This document shows, piece by piece, positions 1 through 13,657 of a DNA stretch of 64,000 nucleotides. This DNA comes from Centroberyx gerrardi (taxonomy: Eukaryota; Chordata; Actinopteri; Beryciformes; Berycidae), in contig NC_136012.1 of the NCBI RefSeq assembly GCF_048128805.1, positions 12,961,725-13,025,724 of the forward strand, written 5' to 3'. The translations under genes and the position numbers were made by a program. Position 1 is the stretch's first letter, and every line of letters starts with the position of its first letter. The notes beneath the pieces were generated by a model. It made no database searches and had not been told where the DNA came from. It worked only from the letters and a program-made list of their open reading frames with translations.

Positions 1-2171
<2,171 letters not shown>

Positions 2172-3815
2172 AAGCAGCTTAGAGGAGAGCATCTTTCTCA
2201 CTGCAACTACATGTTACTTTAGGAAAAGAGTCATTAGTCGAGTCTGAAGATTTTATTGTTGAACGTTATTTAAAAGATTATCTGAATACACTGTATAGCC
2301 GACAAGGTTTTAAATGTGAAGGAGAGGTTGTTCAGGGAGCACCCATGGTAGTATTTAGACTTCTTGGTCAATGGGACCTGCTGTTTGTATTATAATGTAA
2401 GGCTTGTTTGAGGATGGCCAACATCTTAATGTTGCCTTTTAACACATACGCGTGGCAACAAGCGCTGCTTGAAATTGGACTCTTGTTATTAAGCACCTCT
2501 AGCATTAAGGGGGAAATCCACCTTAAACAGAATTCACTTGTTATTGCAATGATTTTTGACTGCAAGGTCCATATTTGTGAACATGACCAACTCTCTGAAA
2601 ACTAGAAGCCACAAAATTGACAGGATATTGGAAGCTGACTTTATGGACTTTCAAACTAGAAACTGAAATCATCTGAAATGTGTCCTGGGTACTTCACATC
2701 ACCAGTGTTTTGTGATAGCATCACAGACCGGATCTTAACTTCCTTTAAAGAGATTTCATATTACGATTGTTTGGTTATGTCTTCCACGATCATATGAATG
2801 CCTTATGACAATGTGAATTCGAATTTAGGGTGCATTTGCACTTGAAGATAAAGCAGACAATTCTACTCTGAGCACAAGCTGTAGTCTTAATATTTCCTCC
2901 CTGTCAAGCCAGAGAAAACATTAACTTGAAGAGAGACACAAAATTGACTCTTATTTGGGGGAGCGGGGGGGGATCGAGAAGAGAGAGAGCATTTACGGGG
3001 GAAAGACTTCTTCCGAGACTGCAGTTCATTTTCCCCAATGTTGAGTATTTCAAGTATGGAACTCAATGTGTGCTTTATACTTCATTTTCTTTAGGTCAAA
3101 AGCATAGGACATGCATGCCATCCTGCTCTACGTTAGTGCCATTTGCCCATTATACACTAAGCAAGTCATCTTTTTATTTTTTACATCTGTCTCAAATGTC
3201 TGGACACTTCCTATTATATTGAGATATACAATACATATGCCTTAGTATAATGCACTAGTACAAGTTGTTTTTTTCTATTTGTGGAGCTAATTTCATCTTT
3301 ATGGTGTAGTGTAGTGGAGGCAAAGTAACTTTATTTTGTATCATAATGTATGTGAAATGTTTACATTCATCAAGCCCCCAGATACTTAATTTATTAAATT
3401 ATTTTACATGTTTTATCTCACATGCTTTGTGCCATTTTCTTCTATGCATTTCACTATTAAATCAATGATCTTCCTAAATGTATATTGATGCTTTCAAAGG
3501 TTCATAATAATTTCTGCAAATCTGAACTCGCTAGTTCTTAGAAAAGTTCATCCGATGAGGCTATGATGACATGTAATTACTGCAAACAGCTTATTTCTAT
3601 TTGCATTTCCTACTGTTGAATGTGTAAAACCATACAGTAATTGACAAAAACAAAACAAAAAAACATGATAAATAGTCTTGTCCTGTGATGTAAAATAGAA
3701 CAGTTATGGGGTGACTGAACAGTTGCACCTTATGTGAATGGTGTGGAAGGACTGCTGATGATACTGCATTATGGGAATACTTCCATGAACACGACAAACC
3801 ACTGTCAAGTCATAA
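2172..3815 (+). other. kif3a 3' UTR and downstream intergenic DNA
   Basis: No supportable coding sequence. The proximal part is presumably the kif3a 3' UTR. I did not find one clear AATAAA that would fix its end. Copy B lacks about 54 bp that copy A carries near 2362-2415. The rest is AT-rich and unremarkable. Confidence 0.5.
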
Positions 3816-3929
3816 TTTATTGATTTTATAAATATAAATACTACAAAAATAAGTTATATAAGTACATAAATAGTATAGTACATTACAATAAATAAGGATA
3901 ACTTAAGTGTTGATACATGTAGTCGTGGG
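3816..3929 (-). promoter_or_regulatory. il4/13 copy A 3' UTR with AU-rich elements and poly(A) signal
   Basis: Read on the - strand, the 114 nt after the stop codon hold four ATTTA pentamers (one in TTATTTATTG, one in CTATTTATG, two overlapping in GTATTTATATTTATA). An AATAAA follows (plus-strand TTTATT at 3816-3821). AUUUA clusters are the usual instability signal of cytokine mRNAs, so this supports both the strand and the cytokine call. Confidence 0.7.
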
Positions 3930-4892
3930 TCACTCAGTGTACTCAAGTATATCGTTAGCACATTGAGCAATGGCTTCCAGCAACTCCAGTACAGGTTCCG
4001 TGTTGTTATCATTTCCGCAGTTGGTATTGTTTTTCTGAAACAAAATAATTTTAGCATTTGAAATTTAAGTGCACAAGGATCTTGCTGAACAGGTAGAACT
4101 AAAATGTTTTGGAACAAGATGGACACCCAGGAGCATAAGCTTGACATTCCTGGTTGGCACAAAGGTGGTTTAAAGTCATAGCCAGGTATTTGAAATTTTG
4201 TGTATGAAGTCAGATTTCATAATGGACTGACCAGCCTGTCGAATAATAGTCATTCCTCCTTACCGCTTTGTTGTACTGTGCCAAGACTCTGGTGATTTTC
4301 CAATCAGTGATTCCTTCAGTCACATTGCTAATGCGTCTCAAACTCATCTCAGCCAAACAGAAGGGTTTATCCTGAGATGAGAAAGACACAATAGTGGTGT
4401 TAGGACAGAATTAGACAAAAGGCAGCAGCAAAGCTCTATATTGCAAATGTACACCTGCAACATATTGCTGTTATGAAGACTCTGCAAGCCCCAAGAAAAG
4501 TCTGGAAATTGCAGATACAATGTCTGAAAAAAGAACATTACATGGCTAGGATAAGAACAATACGTTTTTAAATGTTTCTAACATACCTTCGTGATGCCAT
4601 TCTCCATTATCGATGGCACATTTATGCCCTCCAGTTCCTATGACAAGATCAGAATGTCATTATATAAAGCATTTGGCACATTAGTAATGTAAGAGCATTT
4701 ACATTTATCCAAAAAAGAAACTCAAATATAGTTTTATACTTGTCTTACCGTATATTTCTTCCTTCCTTCTTCTCTGATTTCTTTCAGCCACACTGTCACT
4801 AACTTATCATCTGGGGTTGGTGTAATTGATTTTGCGTAGAGCATCTCACACAGCATCATAAATGCAAGACAGAAGATACAAACAGTCTTCAT
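3930..4892 (-). CDS. il4/13: Interleukin-4/13-like cytokine, copy A (complete, four exons)
   Basis: Exons in transcript order: 4749-4892, 4587-4637, 4264-4371, 3930-4034. Lengths are 144, 51, 108 and 105 nt, all phase 0, giving 135 residues. The protein starts with a 20-residue signal peptide (MKTVCIFCLAFMMLCEMLYA). The mature part is short and helix-forming, with cysteines C70, C107 and C126 and N-glycosylation sequons at N81, N103 and N111. Four phase-0 exons, a short secreted product, an AU-rich 3' UTR and a position next to kif3a all fit the four-helix IL-4/IL-13 family, whose genes neighbour KIF3A in tetrapods. Teleost IL-4/13 drives type-2 responses through IL-4R-alpha/STAT6 receptors. 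Sequence identity to mammalian IL-4 is too low to judge by eye, so the call rests on structure and synteny. I cannot tell whether it is the A or B teleost paralogue. The upstream in-frame ATG at 4916 is rejected as the start because the signal peptide begins at 4892. Confidence 0.82.
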
Positions 4893-5000
4893 GGCTTTGA
4901 AGTACAATGTGGGCAAACACTGTCAGGTTGAGGTGGAAAGTTGAATAACTTCCAAACTCAAACACTTGCTACTTATACTGTCACCAAATGCTGACACTCA
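4893..5000 (-). promoter_or_regulatory. il4/13 copy A core promoter candidate
   Basis: On the - strand a TATA-like AGTATAAGTAG lies at about 4968-4980, roughly 80 nt upstream of the ATG. This implies a short 5' UTR. Copy B keeps the same motif (about 17828-17840). Immune-factor sites were not assigned. Confidence 0.5.
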
Positions 5001-6740
5001 GACCGCTGACATCCTGAAGACATATTGCATACACGTCAGAGTCAATCTATGTTCCGAAAGCCTAATAAGGACCAGGAAGGACCTGCAATCAGCAGGTATC
5101 AAACGGAAAGTTGATGTCTTTATCTGTTTGACAATCAAAAATCACACTTAGTGTGTAACCTCCTTCTTTATCTATTACCAAGCAACTACCTCTTAATCAC
5201 TGTGATCTGAGTCAGTAAAACCTTCACCAAGAAGTGCTGGTCTTATTCTTACAGAGTGTCAAACCTCACTGAACACACTTCATCTGATATGTGTAAGGAC
5301 GAGGAAGGACGGACGGGAGATGGAGGAGTATGGCAATGACATTACTTACCATCTAATGAAAGACTAATCTTATGTGATTTCATGATGAAGGCATAAAGAA
5401 AAACTGTCTGATACTGTACATATTCCCAATTTTCTAAAGTGTATTTTTATAATTCATGTTTTGCAAGAAAACTAAATCATTTTCTTAAATAGGCTGGGCC
5501 ATCATTTACCATTGTATTAAAATATTGTGCAACTGAAATGCTTTATTCACACATATTGGTATATACACCAAGGAAAGTGACAAGAGTAGGCAGAGGCTAA
5601 AGGGGATTTTTTTTTTTTTTTTTTTGAGTCAAGCTATATCCCACACACAGCAGATAAGGTGGAGGAAAATGTGACTGACAGACATATTCCTGCCACTGTC
5701 ACAGGTATACCACTTGGAAATATGAATTGCATTTATTACTAAGTCAGCTTCAGTTTTACTCCAAATGACTATGATTCAAGTTTACTGTTCCATGACCAGT
5801 TGATAATTTTGTTTTTAAGACAAGTTCCCTCTTAAAAAAAAACACAAGAATCCAGTTATTGTGTGTTTTTTTTTTATTCAAATAAAATAAATCCAAAAAT
5901 ACTGAAGACATTTTGAGAAAGGAGTTTCCTAAAATAGCAACATAGGAAGGTGGACTGTCTTGGATATATGATTACACACTTGGAGGAGTCATAGGCAGAT
6001 AGGTTTATTAACTAGGAAGTAGTTACTGAACAGAGAAAAACAACAGGAAAGTATTCAGTAATACAAGCCAGTCTTGCACAATACTTTGAGTTTTCCAAAA
6101 GCGAGACATATTTTTAGGATTTTTAGGACAATGCCATCATTTTGACATGTGGGTCCTGTCCTGCTCACCTTGATAGGAGTTAATAGATTTGCATTTTTCT
6201 GTTATTAATGTATCTGGTATGCACATTGGACACAGACTTTATTATACAATAACCCCAAAACTCTTACAGATCTCCACATTAGGTGAAAATGCAACACTTT
6301 AACTCAATGCCATTTCGGTATACTTGTGTAGTGTAGCTGCACCACAAGACAACAGTTGAGGAAGAGCCCCCTCCTCAGGTAATGTTTGTAACTTCTATAT
6401 GTGCAGCAGCAGTTCATTTCAAGAGGCATAGCTAGTGGCCAGAAAGAGAAATGCTACAAATAGCCTTTATTTTGTTTTGTCAGTCTCTAAAAATCAAATA
6501 AACACGTGAGTTAAACTGCCCCGTCTTAACTGAGTTCACATAGTAGTGCCACATCTCCACAGAGAGCACCTGTGACATGTTATTAATATTTTGAGACCAT
6601 AGTAGAGAATGGGGCAAACGATTTCCTCTTCCAAACCATACAGCACAGTCAATAATTTCACCGGCTTTGTGTTCTGCTTTGCAGCGATAATTATCCCACG
6701 GAACCTGCAGATGCCTAACTGTTGCCCTGACATAACGGCC
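5001..6740. other. Non-coding remainder of duplication unit A
   Basis: Upstream flank of il4/13 copy A. It has poly-T tracts (about 5611-5627 and 5862-5874) and no exon-like structure I can name. A - strand open frame at 6480-6794 crosses the duplication junction and is discussed among the rejected items. Confidence 0.6.
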
Positions 6741-8324
6741 AGATTCATTTGCTAACTGCGCCTGTTTTACAGCTGTATTTGGACATGTTCGCACAGAAGA
6801 TGTGCATAAAATGAAAAAGCTCTCTTTGCCTCTGAATGACTGTCCATTGCTTTACTTAGTTTGTGTCATGCTAAACAGTTTTCACTGGCATAAACGTTTG
6901 CTTTTTTATGTATAATAACTGTGAGGCATGAGCACTTAAAAAAAACAAAGGGCAAGTTGCTAAATAATGAATCAATGAAATTATTTTTACACCAAATAAA
7001 ACTATAATACAGCTACTTGATGAACATGCTTTTAGTTGGTTTGCATTTGTAAGCTTTGTGGATAATATTTGTCTTTGTTGTTCTTTTTTCCTGTCTAGGA
7101 GATGATAGAGAATTACGTGCACTGGAATGAAGATATTGGAGAATGGCAACTGGTGAGCTCTCCTGGCATAGCACGTCCACGCACTGTGAATTCAAATCAT
7201 ATTAGCTTATGATCTCAGACGTGCAAACTCTGAGCTAAGGACTGCTACTCAGTAACTTGTTTCTTTCAGAAATGTGTGGCATACACTGGCAACAATATGA
7301 GAAAACAGACCCCCGCACCGGACAAGAAAGAAAAACCACATTGTGTGGTTTCTTTTTTGTTCCCGTCTGAAGTTTGTTTTCGTTTTATGAACTAACATCC
7401 CTGACATTCTTCTCTTGTTCTTTCCTTCTTTTATTCCTCCTCTCTCTCTTTTTTTTTCATTTGTCTCTCCCTGCCTCCTGTAGCCGTTTGAGGTGGACCT
7501 GTCCCATGTGTACCTGGCCTACACAGAGGAGAGCATGCGGCAGTCACTGATGAAACTAGAGAGGCCTAGGACTTCTAAAAGCAGCAAGAGTGGCCGGCCC
7601 AAGACTGGTCGAAGGTAATCTACAGTCTACACAGGCCACAGATGGCCTGGAGCTGCACAACCTATTAAACATGTCTGATATACCAGCCATTAGTCAGCCG
7701 TGGTGCAAAATAATGTAGCAATGTCTCAGTTGCTCTTCCTGAGCAGTCGTTAATAATGCAAGGCATCAGAATATAATCACTGATATGATATGCAGTGTGA
7801 TATTTGCCATTATCATGGTATACTGTTATTCTGAGAAATATGAAGGCTGAAAGCTTCTTGAAGTTGTTGAATGATATGTCAACGATATAAACTGTGTTGG
7901 ATCATTGGTTGATATGAACTGGGAAAAGCATGGTACTGAATCTACCGAAAAAAGGGTTAAGAATAGCTCATATTAATGTCAGGAGTTTAAGAAATACAGT
8001 TGATGAAATGTCTAGCTTAACTAGAAAGGTGCATTTTCTGGAGAAAATGCGTGTGATTGCTGAGAGTGCAAACTGTGGCTTATCAGTAAAAAACAGTGGT
8101 GCAGTTTAGTGTGGGTACAGCTCACCCTTTCTGTTGGCTGTCTGTGACCGGTCTATCACTCTCCTCTTTCCCTCTTTCTTATCCTATGGCTGTATCTATG
8201 TCACATATTTCTGTCTGTCTCCACTTGTTGTCTCTGTCTCATCTGCTTCACTCTCTCCCTGTTCTTCAGTTGCTGTCTCACTCTCCTGGTAAAACAGGGA
8301 TAGGTACTGATACTGGTCCTATAT

Positions 8325-8595
8325 ATGTACCAGTGGCTGTGTGTGTGTGTGTGTGTGTGTGTTGTGTGTGTGTGTGTTGTGTGTTTGTGTGTGTGTGTGT
8401 ATGCGGGTGGATGTGTACTGATGTGTAGTGCGTGTGGCAGATTATACACGCACTGGCACTGGCACATACTGGTACCAGTAACTGCCTGTGTGTGTGTGTG
8501 TGTGTGTGTGCATGCGTGCGTGTGTGTGTGTGTGCGTGTGTGTGTGTGTGTGCGCGTGCAGGTGGATGTGTACCGGTGTGTAGTGTGTGTGGCAG
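8325..8595 (+). repeat. Compound GT microsatellite block inside the LINE
   Basis: Two GT/GC-rich dinucleotide tracts (about 8337-8412 and 8487-8590) are separated by a non-repetitive spacer. CACTGGCACTGGCAC-like short repeats occur at its edges. The block replaces the LINE endonuclease core. Confidence 0.85.
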
Positions 8596-8904
8596 ACAAT
8601 TCGACAATTTTGTTAGAGATATAGAGAATGTTGAGTGGAACCAAGTGTTGGCATTAAATGAGGTGGAAAAAGCCCCCGAGTTATTTACTGAACTATTTCT
8701 CTCTGTGGCTGATCAATATGTCCCATTAAGAAAATTAACAGTAAGATCTAATAAAGCATCATGGATTGATGAAGAACTTAGGGAGTGTATGCGTAAAAGA
8801 GACGAGCTGAAAAAAGCTGCAATAGATTCTAAAGGAACTGAAAAGTGGCAAATGTACTGTGTAATGAGAAATAAAGTTACAAAGTTAACCCTCCTATTAT
8901 CTTT

Positions 8905-8921
8905 GGGGTCAATTTGACCCC
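8905..8921. promoter_or_regulatory. Palindrome GGGGTCAATTTGACCCC (piggyBac left end, copy 1)
   Basis: Perfect 17-bp palindrome apart from its centre, about 16 bp inside the left end. Its core GGTCA-nnn-TGACC matches the estrogen response element half-site geometry. It may instead be a transposase-binding site. Confidence 0.8.
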
Positions 8922-9083
8922 ATTCAATGTTTAACATCTCTAAATAAATGATTGACATCATTTTTTTTGCTTCATATTTAATGACTTTTCCTAATTTAAT
9001 GGGGACAACTGGGTAAACATAAAATTAACATGATGATATGTTTTCAATGTCCTGTACACATTTTGTACGCATCGGTGTTCTTT

Positions 9084-9100
9084 GGGGTCAATTTGACCCC
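9084..9100. promoter_or_regulatory. Palindrome GGGGTCAATTTGACCCC (piggyBac left end, copy 2)
   Basis: Identical to copy 1 and about 180 bp further in. Confidence 0.8.
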
Positions 9101-9416
9101 AGGCTGTTTTAGCTGTATAAAACATATAAGAAATATCAACATTTTACAAACATTTGTTTTGGTTGTTTTGGATGATATTGAGGTCACTATAACATGCAAT
9201 TTTATAATCTTCAAAAAACTTCCCTCTGCTTTAGGGCCCTAACTTAACATAACCATACCTGTAGTAGTGCGAGAACCACTGATAGTTCACACGACATGGG
9301 GGAGGGGAAAACATAATTCCCACGAGAACTTTGATATTTCCCGCGACGTGGGGGCGGGGAAATATGGTTCCCGCGAGGACATTGATAGTTCACACAACAT
9401 AGGGGAGGAGCAAACA

Positions 9417-9424
9417 TATAAAAG
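9417..9424 (+). promoter_or_regulatory. TATA box of the piggyBac transposase gene
   Basis: TATAAAAG lies about 60 nt upstream of the first transposase-like codons, after GC-rich near-repeats containing CCCGCGA and TCACAC. It is the most plausible internal promoter of the element. Confidence 0.6.
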
Positions 9425-9477
9425 CTTGCACAGCAGCCTTCTAAACCATTTCTCTTGGTGCTCTGCGTGCTCTCTCT

Positions 9478-11166
9478 AAGCAAAGGTTTTCTGTCAATGA
9501 GGTTTTGTCACAGCTCTTTGACAGTGAAAGTGACATAGAGGAGAATGTGTCTGAGACAGAGGATAATGTTGAGGAGGACCCTGATTATGAGGCATCCTCC
9601 TCTGATGAGAATGAGACCCTTAGTGTTGACCCTCCTGTTGTCTCTCAACCACCAGCAGACACGTTACCTTCCAAAAATGGAAAGTTATTATGGTCCCTCT
9701 GCCCACTTGAACGACAGGGTACAGTTAGTGCTGCTAATGTCATCAAAATGGTTCCAGGCTCCACCAGATACGCTGTCAGCCATGTCCAAGACATAAAATC
9801 AGCATTTGAGCTCTTCGTAACACCATCAATCGAAAAGGATATACTTGAGATGACAAACTTAGAGGGGAGGCGCGTGTATGGGGACAGTTGGAAAGACTTG
9901 GATGTGACCCACTTGCAAGCCTACATTGTTGCTCATTTTGGCAGGAGTGTACAAGTCAAAAGGCGAAGCAACAGCAAGCCTTTGGAATGCCGACACTGGA
10001 AGGGCAATATTTCCAGCCACCATGTCTCTAAAGACATTCCATGTTTTCTCCCGTGTTATACGCTGTGATGACAGAGAAACAAGGCAGGGCCGACGAGAGC
10101 GTGACAAACTCGCAGCAATACGGGATGTATGGGACAAGCGGGTTCAGCGATTACCCTTTCTTTACAATCCAGGCCCCCACGTGACTGTGGATGAATGTCT
10201 GGTTGCATTTCGTGGGCGCTGTCCCTTCAGACAATACATACCAAGCAAACCGGCCAAATACGGTATCAAAATATGGGCAGCATGTGATGCACAGTCCAGC
10301 TATGCCTGGAATATGCAGGTGTACACTGGTGAATCCCCTGGCAAGCACCTGAAAAAAATCAGGGCATGAGGGTGGTACTAGACATGGCTGAAGGACTGAA
10401 TAGTCATAACATTACATGTGATAATTTTTTCACATCGTACGCCCTGGGTGAGGAACTGCTGAAAAGGAAGGTTACCATGTTGGGGACAGTGAGAAAAAAC
10501 AAGCCGGAGCTTCCCTCTGAGCTTCTTGCGATGAAGAACAGGAAGGTAACATCTTCAATGTTTGCCTTCACTGACAGAGCCACTGTCGTCTCCTATTGCC
10601 CCAAGAAAGGGAAAAATGTCCTGCTGATGAGCACCATGCACAAAGATGCTGTCCTGAGCACCAGAGAAGACGGAAAACCACAAATGGTCTTGGACTACAA
10701 CGAGACAAAGAGAGGGGTTGATAACCTGGACAAGGTCACAGCCACATACAGCTGCTGACGCATGACTGCCCGTTGGCCCCTTGTCATTTTCTTCAACATC
10801 ATTGATGTGAGCGCCTACAATGCCTTTGTAATATGGAGCGAAATAAACAAGGGCTGGAACAGCAGAAAACTGAGTCGAAGGAGGATTTTCCTGGAGCAGC
10901 TGGGTTACGCGCTGGTGAAACCTCATATCGAGAGAAGACGGTGCCTTCCAAGAGCATCAACAGCTGCTGCAACTGTTGTGAAGGACATCCAAACGGAGAC
11001 ACACACCCCAAGTCCTCCAGTGGTTCAAACTGCAGGCAGGAAACGTGGCAGGTGCCAGGTCTGTCCCAACAGAAATGACTCCAAGACCAGCAACACCTGT
11101 GTGAAATGCAAGAAATACATCTGCAAGGAGCACGCACACACTCTCTGCACATCATGTGCACAGTAG
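9478..11166 (+). pseudogene. piggyBac transposase (DDE_Tnp_1_7 type), inactivated
   Basis: Coding similarity begins near 9478 (KQRFSVNEVLSQLFDSESD), with an acidic N-terminus. It continues through the DDD core: D in HVTVDECLVAFRGR (about 10180-10215), D in ITCDNFFTSY (about 10410-10440), and D in RGVDNLDKVTATYSC (about 10710-10755). It ends in a cysteine-rich zinc-binding tail (CQVCPNRNDSKTSNTCVKCK, then CKEHAHTLCTSC) and stops at 11166. The expected start codon is missing. The frame changes near 9920 and again near 10366. A stop at 10756-10758 interrupts the conserved segment after TYSC. The transposase is therefore dead, although domain order is intact. It would have cut and pasted at TTAA sites. 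Confidence 0.93.
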
Positions 11167-11490
11167 TGCAGACAAAAGGCTGGACTGTACCTTCTGGTGG
11201 CCTGTAGGAAATATAATATGCTGTTCATATTCTGTCTGTTCATATTCTGTCAAACTCATTTTGGTGACTACGTAACTTTGTTTTTTACTATCTCACACAT
11301 ACATATTCGCATACATAGCACCTACAGTAGCATAGAACAATCCCTGACACAATGCTCAAATTTACTTTTTATAGGTGTTTTTTGTAAATAAAGAACTGTT
11401 ATGTGTTCCTTACTGATGTTCTGATGATGATGATGTTCTGTTTTACAAATAAAATCCTTCTAAATGTTTGAAATTGTGTTTGTTTTTCCT

Positions 11491-11507
11491 GGGGTCAAAT
11501 TGACCCC
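11491..11507. promoter_or_regulatory. Palindrome GGGGTCAAATTGACCCC (piggyBac right end, copy 3)
   Basis: Same palindrome with one centre base changed, about 390 bp from the right end. Confidence 0.8.
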
Positions 11508-11838
11508 GAACATAATACATGTTACTATCCTTGATAACAGAAATTGTTTTTCTTTCCAAATGTTATAAATAACAAAAATCTGTACTTAGAAATAACATAA
11601 AGCCATTAAAACACCAAAAAGATCTTTCTTTCCAATTTTAGGTCAATCAGTGAGATTTTATGGTGATTTGCATGTTTTTCCATAGTTGCGTAATAGGTAT
11701 TCTGGATGTATAAGGGGGGGTGGGGGGTTATGTTTTATTTAAAGGGCTATTTAGGTAGTCAAAGAAACATAAAGTACCTGACACATAAACTTGGGTAACA
11801 ATTTTAATTATAATCATTTTCTGGAGGTTTAAATTGCT

Positions 11839-11855
11839 GGGGTCAAATTGACCCC
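11839..11855. promoter_or_regulatory. Palindrome GGGGTCAAATTGACCCC (piggyBac right end, copy 4)
   Basis: Same as copy 3, about 40 bp from the right end. With copies 1 and 2 this gives two sites per end. Confidence 0.8.
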
Positions 11856-13123
11856 AAGGATAAAAGATTAGTAAATTTGAAGATAACAGGAGGGTTAAAC
11901 AGAAGGGAGAAAAAAGCATATTATCAAAACAAAATTCAGAGAGGAAGAATGACGGTAACAAACTTTGGAAAACCCTGAATGAAATTATGGGTAGAGCCAA
12001 GAATAATGCACCTTCTTTCATTGAGGTTAACAGAATTTTCTTAACAAAAGCAAAGGACATGGCAAACCATTTCAATGATCAGTTTGCAGACAAAGTTGAT
12101 AAGTTAAGAAAGGAAATGGGCTCCCCTAGTGGGGTGGTATGTTGCTTCAAATAATAACCAATTCTATCGTGAGAAACAAACAATGTGTTTTTGAGTTTCA
12201 ACCTATAGAAATTGGAAAGTGGAAAAACTACTTGCTGGGCTAAACAATGATAAACAGCTGGTATGGATAATCTGGATGGATGGTTACTTAAAGTTGTTTC
12301 GAACATAATTTCATTGCCAATATGTCATATTTTCAACTTGAGGTTTTGTTGTACCTGGGTGGTGCGCGCGCAGTACGCCGGCTGTCGGAGTGAATATCAA
12401 TAGGTAATTAAAAAATATGAAATAAAGTGACACTTGACTGCAAAACAAACTTTAGAACATATTTATTGACATATTTACAACAACATATTTATTCATACAT
12501 AATGCCTCTTTGACCCACTACTTACAGAGGGCACTGTATATTAGCCTCAGTGGCAAAGTTTGCAGCCTGGCTGAGAGCACTTAATTTTTCTAACATAGAG
12601 TTCGCTAACATTAACGTTAACGTGGAACATTATTTCACGATTTATTATTAATATTAATAATAATTAGTTGGCCATGAACATCAATAGAGACTACATTGCG
12701 AATGTAAAATCTATCTAACTTAACGTTAGCTAGTTAAATCTACCTTTCTCTCTCTTCTCTTTCTTTTTCTCTTCTTCTCTTCTTTCTTCTTCTCTCTCCC
12801 TCTCGCCCTCTCGCCCAAGGAGGTTCTATATTCGCCTCGGCCGGGTGTCGCCACATGTCGCCACTTCCTGTATCCGTCGTTTCAAATTAAAAGCCCTCTG
12901 CTAGGGGTGGGCGATACCGCAAAATTTGGTTTCGATCCGATACCAAGTAATACAGGGCCAGAATCGCCGATACCGATACCGATACTTTTTATTATTAAAA
13001 GCGGCTTATGTACTTTCATGTAGGGGAGAGCAGTGTGTCATGATTTATGAGGTGAATGCATCATCAATAGGCTAAATCTGAATACATTTTCATGACCACT
13101 AAATTATTTGCCAAAGGTTAGCA

Positions 13124-13195
13124 ATCATTGTAAGGTGAGTGGTAGAATTTCTACCTGTCACCTGTGAGACCCGGGTTTGATTCCCAACTGAAGCA
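13124..13195 (+). repeat. tRNA-Gly-derived sequence (SINE head or tRNA pseudogene)
   Basis: GTGAGTGGTAGAATTTCTAC resembles the D-arm and A box of vertebrate tRNA-Gly. GGGTTTGATTCCC at 13173-13185 is a B box with one change from GGGTTCGATTCCC. The acceptor stem does not pair and the anticodon-loop position reads GTC rather than GCC, so it is not a functional tRNA. It may be the promoter head of a SINE. Confidence 0.6.
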
Positions 13196-13228
13196 TGTAT
13201 GTAGCAAGCAAAGCAAAAAAAAAATTGG

Positions 13229-13281
13229 CTTCATTCATTTATGTAGCACTTTGTAAAAAAGTGCTACATAAATGAATGAAG
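13229..13281. repeat. Perfect 24-bp hairpin with 5-nt loop
   Basis: 13229-13252 is the exact reverse complement of 13258-13281. The arms start CTTCATTCATTT. Outside the arms an A-run with AAAGC and a T-run with GCTTT extend the fold to about 13208-13297. Confidence 0.9.
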
Positions 13282-13657
13282 TTTTTTTTGCTTTCCACTG
13301 TTAATTACTTAATCACATGCATGTTAAAACACAGGACAGTTTTTAAAGGCAAATAACAAAAATATTTTTTTTATTATTGTAAATTGAATGTGCAAACATG
13401 AAACATTTTTTTTTGAATAAACAAAGTGCACACAATTATTTGTGGAGAACAATGAATGTTTTAAAACTTTCACAACTTTTATAAATAAGCAAAGTGCAAA
13501 TAACTAAACAAAAGCACAAACTATCCTCAACCATTCTTCTTTCCTTCAGTTAGAGCAATGGTTCTCATGGTGCGCGCCGCTGCGCTGTTCGTTGTTTGAG
13601 TGCACACGACACGACAACAGCAGTGGAGAAGCAAAGAGTGCATGCATGCATTAAGAT

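Larger units (their letters stand above)
8889..11894 (+). mobile_element. piggyBac-family DNA transposon (3006 bp) with TTAA target duplication
   Basis: The element is flanked by TTAA at 8885-8888 and 11895-11898. The ends are CCCTCCTATTATC and the inverse of CCCTCCTGTTATC, matching at 12 of 13 bases. Removing the element and one TTAA rejoins the LINE reading frame (NKVTKL followed by NRREKKAYYQ), which proves a clean insertion. It carries one decayed transposase (9478-11166), a TATA box, and four copies of a 17-bp palindrome near its ends. Confidence 0.96.
12343..13648. mobile_element. Composite insertion within the LINE, with hAT-type terminus
   Basis: The LINE frame runs to HIFNLR near 12343 and resumes at VFPQVWKSSK near 13658. 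About 1.3 kb between does not belong to it. Inside, CTAGGGGTGGGCGATACCG at about 12900-12918 is a typical hAT 5' terminus, followed by GATACC-rich sequence. Other parts are a pyrimidine-rich tract (about 12745-12810), a tRNA-Gly-like segment and a perfect hairpin. No matching right terminus or clean target duplication was found, so it is probably several nested or truncated elements. Confidence 0.6.

Noticed and set aside
6480-6794. 104-codon - strand open frame, partly shared with 22835-23098
   Set aside because: The frame crosses the duplication junction in unit A. In unit B the same frame meets a stop a short way upstream (plausible acceptor CCCCAG near 23054). I recognise no family. It could be one exon of an unknown gene but cannot be supported.
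8201-8917. Overlapping long open frames rich in Cys-Val or Thr-His
   Set aside because: They are translations of the GT/CA microsatellite. Only the part after about 8600 is real LINE coding sequence.
13124-13195. Functional tRNA-Gly gene
   Set aside because: A and B boxes are recognisable, but the acceptor stem does not pair and the anticodon position is wrong. It is kept only as a tRNA-derived repeat.
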